In this document: in pieces, positions 7,858-12,831 of the stretch | Layout: each line of letters starts with the position of its first letter | Position numbering within the stretch: position 1 is the first letter of the stretch | Assembly: GCA_937967805.1 (NCBI GenBank) | Contig: CALBTC010000381.1 | Span: forward strand, 1 to 12,831 | Origin: an uncultured Anaerolineaceae bacterium | GTDB lineage: Bacteria; Chloroflexota; Anaerolineae; Promineifilales; Promineifilaceae | DNA: 12,831 bases | Direction of reading: 5' to 3' | Position numbers and translations under genes: made by a program | The notes under the pieces: model-generated | The model's database searches: none | Seen by the model: the letters and a program-made list of their open reading frames with translations, nothing else | Told to the model about the DNA's origin: nothing

Positions 7858-7919
7858 CACAGATTTCGCAGATTACACAGATTTTTTGTCTATAATCTGC
7901 GAAATCTGTGTAATCTGCG
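7858..7919. repeat. Intergenic heptamer-array hairpin B
   Basis: The left arm has three heptamers CRCAGAT (starting at 7858, 7867 and 7876) separated by 2 bases (9-base period). The right arm has three reverse-complement copies (7895, 7904 and 7913). The loop of about 12 bases includes a T6 run. About 22 of 27 arm positions pair. The mismatches fall at the R position of the heptamer and in the spacers, so the units look copied and then drifted. It begins 11 bases after the lactonase stop codon (minus strand) and ends 24 bases before the flavoprotein start, so it could end or attenuate transcription between those genes. Confidence 0.8.
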
Positions 7920-7930
7920 GATAAATAGAA

Positions 7931-8818
7931 TCAATCGGCAAACGTCGGCGTGGGCAGGCCGGTAACGCCGGGTTGGTAAGCAAACAGGCTGCCCGCCAGC
8001 GGGTATTGTTCCATTTCTGCCGGGCTCATCTCCTGGCAGGCAGTGGTGATGTACAGTGTGTCCAGGTTGGGTCCGCCAAAGGTGCAGCTGGTGACGTTAG
8101 GCACCGGCAGCGGCACAATTTGCATCACCTTACCTTCCGGCGAGTAGCGCGTAAGCCGCGCCCCGCCGTAGTGGGCCAGCCAGAGGCAGTTTTCACTGTC
8201 CACCGTCATCCCATCGGGATGGCCTTCGACGGGGTCGGTGAGCTGGATAAACGGCCGTTTCCCCCCAATCGACCCATCCTCACGCAAATCAAAAGCAAAA
8301 ATTGTCTTTTTAGCTGTGTCCGTGTGGTAAAGGATTTTGCCATCAACACTGAAGGCAGGTCCATTACTAATGATGTATGGACTGTCCATTTTGTGGACCT
8401 TCAGATCGGGGTCCAGCCGGTAAAGTGAGCCGGTGGCCTGTTGTTGGGTATTATCCATCGTACCGGCCCAGTAACGGCCGTAACCATCCACTTTGCCATC
8501 ATTAAATCGGTTTCCCGGCAAGTTGACTTCCGGCAAAACAAGTGGCGTTACTGTTTCTGTGGCAAAATCGATGGTGGCAAAACCATCCCGCACCGTACCC
8601 ACAAAACCACCAGATCGCCGCACCGCCAGGCTGGTAACCGGCTGACCAAACGTCCAGGTGCGGCGTTCGCCGCTGTCCAACGTCAAGCGATGCGCCTGCT
8701 TCTCGATTATGTCAACCCAATAAAGCGCATTTTCCGCCGGCACCCAGAGCGGCCCCTCCCCCAGCTTAGCCGGAATCTGCCAGATGCAGGTCACCTCATT
8801 CTTGTTAATCTCATTCAT
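7931..8818 (-). CDS. SMP-30/gluconolactonase-family sugar lactonase
   Basis: 295 residues, a six-bladed beta-propeller metal-dependent lactonase that opens sugar-1,4/1,5-lactones to aldonic acids in the cytosol (no signal peptide). Metal ligands expected for the family are present: E21 in LGEGPLW, N152 in IISNGPAF, and D202 in HPDGMTVD. The substrate loop NRFNDGKVDGYGRYWAGTM (103-121) supplies R104 and N106, matching the Arg and Asn that bind sugar in animal SMP-30. An upstream in-frame ATG at 8878 would add 20 residues; I reject it because conserved sequence starts after 8818 and a -10 box lies just before that ATG. Exact sugar unknown: glucono-, xylono- and arabinono-lactones are all used by relatives. 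The neighbouring pentose genes make a pentonolactone reasonable. Confidence 0.88.
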   Translation of the reverse strand: MNEINKNEVTCIWQIPAKLGEGPLWVPAENALYWVDIIEKQAHRLTLDSGERRTWTFGQPVTSLAVRRSGGFVGTVRDGFATIDFATETVTPLVLPEVNLPGNRFNDGKVDGYGRYWAGTMDNTQQQATGSLYRLDPDLKVHKMDSPYIISNGPAFSVDGKILYHTDTAKKTIFAFDLREDGSIGGKRPFIQLTDPVEGHPDGMTVDSENCLWLAHYGGARLTRYSPEGKVMQIVPLPVPNVTSCTFGGPNLDTLYITTACQEMSPAEMEQYPLAGSLFAYQPGVTGLPTPTFAD

Positions 8819-8830
8819 GTAAATATTGTA
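8818..8830 (-). promoter_or_regulatory. -10 box of the lactonase gene in leaderless position
   Basis: TACAAT (minus strand, 8830-8825) is followed by six bases (atttac) and the ATG at 8818, so the transcript would start at or near the A of the ATG. No ribosome-binding site is present. No convincing -35 box is visible at 16-18 bases, so the promoter would need an activator or is weak. Confidence 0.4.
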
Positions 8831-8854
8831 TCTTGGGTAATAATGCCCGCCACT

Positions 8855-8879
8855 TTTGCCTGTGTTGCACAGAGGCAAA
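8855..8879. repeat. Small hairpin with one CACAGAG heptamer
   Basis: TTTGCC and TGTG (8855-8864) pair with CACA and GGCAAA (8868-8871 and 8874-8879), leaving GA bulged and a 3-base loop. The right side contains one CACAGAG unit (8868-8874), so this may be a decayed single-unit relative of the heptamer-array hairpins. It sits upstream of the lactonase start. Confidence 0.4.
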
Positions 8880-8910
8880 TGTAAGCACGCTTCCCTTCCT
8901 GGAAAATTGC

Positions 8911-8961
8911 CTCACGCAAAAGCGCAAAGACCATCTGGCGCACTTGGCGGCTTGGCGTGAG
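8911..8961. repeat. Intergenic inverted repeat C (CGCAAAG/CGCCAAG units)
   Basis: Arms 8911-8929 and 8943-8961 are 19 bases each and match at about 14 positions, including a perfect CTCACGC...GCGTGAG base. Both arms are built of CGC(A/C)AAG units at an 8-9-base period. The layout (tandem short units, loop, reverse-complement units) is that of hairpins A and B, with a different unit sequence. Confidence 0.6.
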
Positions 8962-9017
8962 ATTTCCATTCATGGTGGTGAACGCGCATTCGTGTTATCT
9001 CTTCGAAAATAATTTAA

Positions 9018-9060
9018 CGTAGAGGCGCGGAGGCGCAGAGAAAAATCTACGTAATCTGTG
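9018..9060. repeat. Degraded heptamer-array element D
   Basis: Three tandem units CGTAGAG, CGCGGAG and CGCAGAG (starting at 9018, 9026 and 9034, 8-base period) are followed by A5 and two reverse units ATCTACG (9045) and ATCTGTG (9054). The left units are of hairpin A type and the right of hairpin B type, so the arms pair only partly. Confidence 0.55.
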
Positions 9061-9109
9061 AATATTCGTTTATGGTTTTGAGCTTGCGCTCATGTCGTCT
9101 CCTTTGAAG

Positions 9110-9139
9110 TTGGCAAATGCAAGTGGGTTGATCTATGAT
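9110..9139 (+). promoter_or_regulatory. Probable sigma70-type promoter of the oxidoreductase-GH3-isomerase operon
   Basis: TTGGCA (9110-9115), an 18-base spacer, and TATGAT (9134-9139), each 5 of 6 to consensus. Transcription would start near 9146, giving a leader of about 64 bases with GGAG at 9199-9202. An upstream in-frame ATG at 9135 lies inside the -10 box, which argues against a longer protein. Confidence 0.55.
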
Positions 9140-9209
9140 TCCGGTACAACGCTTCCCACAGGCGCCATTCTGGCAAAAGAATCCCTTAACAACAAGACGG
9201 AGTATGAAA

Positions 9210-10193
9210 ATGGAAAAAATTCGATGGGGCATCTTGGCCACCGGCTGGATTGCCGGGCAGCTAGCCCAGGCCATTCATAATCAACCGGACGCGGATTGCC
9301 TGGCGGTCGGTTCGCGCTCGCAGCAGTCGGCCGATGCGTTTGGCCGCAAGTGGCACATTCCGCGGCGCTACTCAACCTACGAGGCGCTGGCCAATGATCC
9401 TGATCTGGACGTGATTTACATCGCCACCCCGCACAATTTGCACGCGGAAAACATGAAGCTGTGCCTGAACGCCGGAAAGCATGTGCTATGCGAAAAGCCA
9501 ATCACGGTGAATGCGGCCCAGGCGCGGGAATGTATGGCGTTGGCCAAGGAAAAGGGGCTCTTTTTGATGGAGGCGATGTGGATGAAGTTTATTCCGGCGG
9601 TGCGGCAGATGCAGGAGTGGGTGGAAAACGGCCGTATCGGTACCGTCCATCTGGTTCAGGCCCATTTCTCCTTCAACATTCCCTACAATCCGCAAGGGCG
9701 GCTCTACGATCCGGCGCTGGCGGGCGGGGCGCTACTGGACATGGGCATCTACCCGGCGACGCTGGCGCACCTGCTGCTGGGCAAGCCGGATCGCATTCTG
9801 TCGGCCGCCCATCTGGGCGAGACCGGGGTGGATGAGCTGAATTCGGCCATCTGGCAGTATGATCGCGGGGCACAGGCCGTCATTACCAGCAGCCAGCGGC
9901 TGGAACGGCCGTGCGACGCGTACATCACCGGCAGCCGGGGGTACATTCGGCTGCACGAGAACTTCTGGCACAGCCAGGCGTTCACCATCAAGGCGCATGG
10001 GGCTGAACCAGAGCTGGTCGAGATGCCTTACGAGGGCAACGGTTACATTTACCAGGTGCGCGAGGTCCACGACTGTTTGCGGGCAGGCTGGCTGGAATCG
10101 GCCGTGGTGCCCCTGGCCCAAACCTTGGAAATTATGACGCTGCTGGATGAAATGCGGCGGCAGTGGGGGTTGGTGTACCCGGACGAAGCGTAA
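9210..10193 (+). CDS. Gfo/Idh/MocA-family NAD(P)-dependent sugar oxidoreductase (dihydrodiol dehydrogenase-like subgroup)
   Basis: 327 residues. A Rossmann domain opens with IRWGILATGWIAGQLAQAI (4-22, glycine-rich NAD(P) loop) and continues with VIYIATPHNLHAE; EKP (95-97) gives the family's catalytic Lys97. EAMWMKFIP (121-129) and GGALLDMGIYP (172-182) are signatures of the subgroup that includes trans-dihydrodiol dehydrogenases and NADP-dependent D-xylose dehydrogenases. It would oxidise or reduce a sugar or polyol hydroxyl in the cytosol. GGAG at 9199-9202 lies seven bases before ATG 9210 but only one base before ATG 9204, so 9210 is preferred. The stop is 27 bases before the GH3 start, so the two form an operon. 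D-xylose 1-dehydrogenase is an attractive but unproven role given the neighbours; epimer or inositol chemistry is possible too. Confidence 0.88.
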   Translation: MEKIRWGILATGWIAGQLAQAIHNQPDADCLAVGSRSQQSADAFGRKWHIPRRYSTYEALANDPDLDVIYIATPHNLHAENMKLCLNAGKHVLCEKPITVNAAQARECMALAKEKGLFLMEAMWMKFIPAVRQMQEWVENGRIGTVHLVQAHFSFNIPYNPQGRLYDPALAGGALLDMGIYPATLAHLLLGKPDRILSAAHLGETGVDELNSAIWQYDRGAQAVITSSQRLERPCDAYITGSRGYIRLHENFWHSQAFTIKAHGAEPELVEMPYEGNGYIYQVREVHDCLRAGWLESAVVPLAQTLEIMTLLDEMRRQWGLVYPDEA

Positions 10194-10220
10194 CCACTGA
10201 AACCAAAAGGGAGTAAAGGG

Positions 10221-12569
10221 ATGGAAACGGCCGTTTACCAGGATACCAGCCGCTCAGTCGAAGAACGGGTGGCGGACTTGTTGGGGCGCATGACGCTGGA
10301 TGAAAAGCTAAGCCAGCTCGGCAGCGCCTGGGTGTACGAACTGCTGACAGGGATGGAATTTGACATGGCCAAAGCCAGGCCGCTGCTGGGTCACGGTCTG
10401 GGCCACATCACCCGCGTGGCCGGGGCCAGCAGCCTGAAGCCGCGGCAAGGGGCGGCGCTGGCCAACCGTATCCAGCAGTTTCTGCGCGAAGAGACCCGGC
10501 TGGGCATCCCGGCCATCGTACATGAGGAGTGCTGCTCGGGCTACATGGCGCGCAACGCCACCTGCTTTCCGCAAATCATCGGCCTGGCTTCAACCTGGGA
10601 GCCGGACCTGACGCGGCAGATGGCCGGCGTGGTGCGGCGGCAAATGCGGGCGGCCGGGGCGCACCAGGGATTGTCGCCGCTGCTGGACGTGGTGCGCGAT
10701 CCGCGCTGGGGGCGCGTGGAAGAGACGTTTGGCGAAGACCCGTACCTGGTGGCGCTGAACGGGGTGCAGTTTGTGCAGGGGTTGCAGGGTGAAAGCTGGG
10801 CAGAGCGGGTAATTGCCACGGCCAAACATTTTGTGGGATACGGCGTGCCGGACGGCGGCTTCAACTGGAATCCGGCCCACATTCCGGCGCGGGAGCTGCG
10901 CGAGATTTATTTACTGCCGTTTGAAACGGCCGTCAAAGAAGCCAATCTCCAATCGGTGATGAACGGCTATAACGAGCTGGACGGCGTGCCCTGTGCCGCC
11001 AACAGCGAGCTGCTGGACGCCATTTTGCGGCAGGAGTGGGGCTTCGACGGCGTGGTGGTGTCTGATTACTTTGCCATCGACCAACTGCAAGTGGCCCATC
11101 ACGTTACCGGCAGTAAAGCGGATTCGGCCGTGCGGGCGCTGGCGGCGGGTATTGACATCGAGCTGCCTAACGTTGTTTGTTACGGCCGTCCGCTCAAAAA
11201 CGCCATCGAACAAGGTAAAGTTGATGTGGCCCTGGTTGATCGCAGCGTAGCCCGGCTGCTGACCCAAAAATTTGCCCTCGGCCTGTTTGAAAATCCCTAC
11301 GTGACTGCCGACGCGATTGTCCTGGACACCCCGGCCGAGCGCGCCCTGGCCCGAGAAATTGCCCAAAAATCAATCGTTCTGCTCAAAAACGAGGGGGAGT
11401 TGCTGCCGCTGGCCAAAGATTTGCCCAAGATTGCCCTGATCGGCCCGCAGGCGGACAGCACCCGCCACCTGGTGGGCGACTATGCCTACATTGCCCACAT
11501 CGAAAGCTTGATGGAGGCGCGTGAGCTGGGGCAAACGGGCATCACCATGCCGCTGCCGGACGCCATGGAAATTGACGAGGCGTTTGTGCCTATGAACACG
11601 ATTTTGCAGGCGCTGCGCAACAAGGTTTCGTCCCCAACGGAACTTGTTTACGCCAAGGGATGTGACGTGTTGGGCACGGACCGGTCGGGATTTGATGCGG
11701 CCGTTGCCGCCGCCGCCCAAGCCGACGTGGCGTTGCTCTTTCTGGGGGGTAAATCTGGCCTGACCAACGACTGCACCTGTGGTGAAGCCCGCGACCGCGC
11801 CGACCTGAACCTGACGGGCGTGCAGCAAGAGCTGATGGTAGCCGTACACGCCACGGGAACGCCGACGGTACTGGTTTTGGTGAACGGCCGTCCCCTTTCC
11901 GTTACCTGGGCGGCCGAGAACGTACCCGCTATCCTGGAGGCGTGGCTGCCCGGCGAAGAAGGCGCCGAAGCCGTTGCCGACGTGCTGTTTGGCGATTTTA
12001 ATCCCGGCGGCAAGCTGCCCATTACCGTGCCGCGCAGCGTGGGGCAGGTGCCCATCTTCTACAACCACAAGCCGTCCGGCGGGCGCTCCCACTGGAAAGG
12101 TGAGTACGTGGATTTGAGCCACCAGCCGCTGTGGCCGTTTGGCTTTGGCCTGAGCTACACGCAATTTGACATAACGAATTTGAGGGTGGATAAAACGGCC
12201 GTGGCCGTCAACGAATCCGTCAGCATCAGCATAGACATCGTCAACATCGGTCTGCGGGCAGGCAGCGAAGTGGTGCAGCTGTACGTGCGGAATGAACTGG
12301 CCAGCGTCACCCGGCCGCTCAAGGAGCTGAAAGGGTTTCAACGGGTTCAGCTGCAACCGGGCGAACGGTGCACCGTTACCTTCACCCTGGCGGCCAACCA
12401 GCTTGCCTTTTACGATAGCGCGATGCGCTACGTCCTGGAGCCGGGTGTACTCAAATTGATGGTGGGTACGTCTTCAGATTCTTTGCCTTTGGTGGTAGAG
12501 GTGGCGGTGGTGGGGGAAACGGCCGTACTCACCGAAAAGACCTTTTTCACCGGGGTAACCGTCAGTTAA
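10221..12569 (+). CDS. Glycoside hydrolase family 3 enzyme (beta-xylosidase/beta-glucosidase type), intracellular
   Basis: 782 residues, matching three-domain bacterial GH3 beta-xylosidases and beta-glucosidases. The N-terminal TIM-barrel shows LGIPAIVHEE (92-101), DPRWGRVEETFGEDP, KHFVGYG (substrate Lys-His) and VVVSDYF with the likely nucleophile Asp282. The alpha/beta sandwich domain carries the likely acid/base Glu522 in CGEARDRADLNLTG. An Fn3-like C-terminal domain (about 650-760) contains GSEVVQLYVRN, RPLKELKGF and QLAFYD. No signal peptide is present, so it should cleave short imported oligosaccharides at the non-reducing end with retention. GGGAG seven bases before the ATG supports the start. 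One oddity: after HEE the usual CLHG is CCSG, so the His there is Ser. Operon position next to a xylose isomerase favours beta-xylosidase; beta-glucosidase or arabinosidase activity cannot be excluded. Confidence 0.92.
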   Translation: METAVYQDTSRSVEERVADLLGRMTLDEKLSQLGSAWVYELLTGMEFDMAKARPLLGHGLGHITRVAGASSLKPRQGAALANRIQQFLREETRLGIPAIVHEECCSGYMARNATCFPQIIGLASTWEPDLTRQMAGVVRRQMRAAGAHQGLSPLLDVVRDPRWGRVEETFGEDPYLVALNGVQFVQGLQGESWAERVIATAKHFVGYGVPDGGFNWNPAHIPARELREIYLLPFETAVKEANLQSVMNGYNELDGVPCAANSELLDAILRQEWGFDGVVVSDYFAIDQLQVAHHVTGSKADSAVRALAAGIDIELPNVVCYGRPLKNAIEQGKVDVALVDRSVARLLTQKFALGLFENPYVTADAIVLDTPAERALAREIAQKSIVLLKNEGELLPLAKDLPKIALIGPQADSTRHLVGDYAYIAHIESLMEARELGQTGITMPLPDAMEIDEAFVPMNTILQALRNKVSSPTELVYAKGCDVLGTDRSGFDAAVAAAAQADVALLFLGGKSGLTNDCTCGEARDRADLNLTGVQQELMVAVHATGTPTVLVLVNGRPLSVTWAAENVPAILEAWLPGEEGAEAVADVLFGDFNPGGKLPITVPRSVGQVPIFYNHKPSGGRSHWKGEYVDLSHQPLWPFGFGLSYTQFDITNLRVDKTAVAVNESVSISIDIVNIGLRAGSEVVQLYVRNELASVTRPLKELKGFQRVQLQPGERCTVTFTLAANQLAFYDSAMRYVLEPGVLKLMVGTSSDSLPLVVEVAVVGETAVLTEKTFFTGVTVS

Positions 12570-12570
12570 C

Positions 12571-12631
12571 AGATTGGTCCAATCTTGGTGAAGACGTTCA
12601 CAGGATTTTGCATGAAGAATTGGACCAATCT
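12571..12631. promoter_or_regulatory. Paired palindromic operator-like sites before the xylose isomerase gene
   Basis: ATTGGTCCAAT (12573-12583) and ATTGGACCAAT (12619-12629) are each 11-bp palindromes around a central A/T, with centres 46 bases apart. Because they are also reverse complements, AGATTGGTCCAAT (12571-12583) and ATTGGACCAATCT (12619-12631) could form a 13-bp RNA stem. No T-run follows, so a terminator is unlikely. TTGGT/ACCAA half-sites are typical of GntR-family (FadR-type) operators; the regulator is not in the window. The second site ends 6 bases before the isomerase ribosome-binding site. Confidence 0.55.
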
Positions 12632-12647
12632 CAGCCAGGAGAAACCA

Positions 12648-12831
12648 ATGTACGAACCGAAACCAGAACACAAATTTACCTTCGGCCTGTGGACCGTGGG
12701 CAACGTGGGGCGCGACCCCTTCGGCGAGCCGGTGCGCGCCGCCAAATCGCCCGTAGAGCTGGTGCACCTGCTGGCTGAAGTCGGCGCCTGGGGCGTCAAC
12801 CTCCACGATAACGACCTGGTGCCCATCGACG
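12648..12831 (+). CDS. xylA: Xylose isomerase, N-terminal part (cut by window end)
   Basis: 61 codons are visible. The opening [19 protein letters not shown], then [10 protein letters not shown], a short helix ([18 protein letters not shown]) and HDNDLVPID match the start of actinobacterial-type (class I) xylose isomerases. H53 and D56 correspond to the catalytic His/Asp pair that opens the sugar ring, and W15 to the active-site Trp. The enzyme converts D-xylose to D-xylulose (and glucose to fructose) with two divalent metals, in the cytosol as a tetramer. AGGAG at 12637-12641, six bases before ATG 12648, fixes the start; an in-frame ATG at 12612 would lie inside the operator-like region. It follows the GH3 gene by 78 bases and may be read from the same operon, or under its own control through the palindromes in that gap. 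Confidence 0.9.
   Translation, partial: MYEPKPEHKFTFGLWTVGNVGRDPFGEPVRAAKSPVELVHLLAEVGAWGVNLHDNDLVPID

Larger units (their letters stand above)
8819..9209. other. 391-base divergent intergenic region: promoters and degraded hairpin repeats, no gene seen
   Basis: This gap separates the divergent lactonase and oxidoreductase genes. It holds the lactonase -10 box (8825-8830), three hairpin elements (8855-8879, 8911-8961, 9018-9060), a small GAGC/GCTC stem-loop (9080-9091) and a good promoter for the rightward operon (9110-9139). The stretch 8880-8910 and 8962-9017 shows nothing I can name. Short frames inside it lack ribosome-binding sites and protein-like composition, and I see no tRNA or riboswitch fold. 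Confidence 0.7.
73..12526. repeat. Dispersed 8-bp palindrome ACGGCCGT, 28 copies
   Basis: Copies start at 73, 453, 1357, 2001, 2425, 2503, 2629, 2668, 3253, 3971, 4084, 4516, 5064, 5110, 6142, 6522, 7301, 7782, 8251, 8474, 9628, 9905, 10227, 10926, 11182, 11884, 12195 and 12519. All lie inside genes; only the 184-base isomerase fragment has none. In their reading frames 14 encode Thr-Ala-Val, 9 encode X-Gly-Arg and 5 encode Arg-Pro, so the conserved thing is the DNA word, not a peptide. 19 of 28 are preceded by A, and 7 are the longer palindrome AACGGCCGTT. The closest known parallel is HIP1 (GCGATCGC) in cyanobacteria. Confidence 0.9.

Noticed and set aside
7858..7919. Possible CRISPR-like tandem array
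   Set aside because: The units are only 7-9 bases, with 2-base spacers and an inverted second half; there are no unique spacers and no cas genes.
8819..8878. ATG at 8878 adding 20 residues to the lactonase
   Set aside because: The extension crosses the -10 box and part of the 8855-8879 hairpin; conserved lactonase sequence begins after 8818.
11370..12356. Long - strand open frame of 328 codons opposite the GH3 gene
   Set aside because: Antisense shadow of the GH3 sandwich and Fn3-like domains; His/Gln/Arg-rich with no recognisable motif.
12571..12631. Rho-independent terminator after the GH3 gene
   Set aside because: The 13-bp stem is good, but the loop is 35 bases and no T-tract follows; each arm is itself a palindrome, which fits protein-binding sites better.

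Overview
The window reads as a chromosomal segment of a moderately GC-rich environmental bacterium, most likely a Chloroflexota (Anaerolineae-like) organism. This rests on gene style: a 1,050-residue STAND/TPR regulator ending in a SARP-type winged helix plus BTAD domain, a short 'VRIW' protein, an acidic low-complexity lipoprotein, and a sugar-catabolism island. The phylum is inferred, not proven. No tRNA, rRNA, CRISPR array, transposase or phage gene was seen.

Layout, left to right. 1-525 (-) is an AraC-type regulator, cut by the window edge before its DNA-binding domain. 637-1719 (-) is a histidinol-phosphate aminotransferase. 1783-4938 (+) is the giant BTAD regulator, divergent from hisC, with back-to-back promoters whose -35 boxes overlap. 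5018-5203 and 5218-6369 (+) are a two-gene unit: a 61-residue protein and a secreted lipoprotein. A hairpin at 6392-6435 closes that unit. 6446-7834 (-) is a GlcD/D-lactate dehydrogenase-type flavoprotein and 7931-8818 (-) an SMP-30/gluconolactonase-family lactonase. A 391-base intergenic region follows. From 9210 to the right edge a + strand sugar operon runs: a Gfo/Idh/MocA oxidoreductase, a cytosolic GH3 glycosidase, then a xylose isomerase cut by the window end.

The right half fits pentose or xylo-oligosaccharide use. The GH3 enzyme would release xylose or glucose inside the cell and the isomerase would convert xylose to xylulose. The oxidoreductase, lactonase and flavoprotein could form an oxidative side route (sugar to lactone to acid, with glycolate oxidised later); that route is inference. 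Two copies of an 11-bp palindrome before the isomerase look like operators.

Two sequence-level signals are not explained by the genes. First, the 8-bp palindrome ACGGCCGT occurs 28 times, about 90 times more than I would expect by chance. It lies in all three reading frames and in every complete gene, and I found none in intergenic DNA. Second, most of the larger gene gaps carry hairpins built from tandem degenerate heptamers (CRCRGAG or CRCAGAT, with C/G/A-rich relatives) facing their reverse complements. In addition, three genes have a -10-like box exactly 6 bases before an ATG, which suggests leaderless transcripts.
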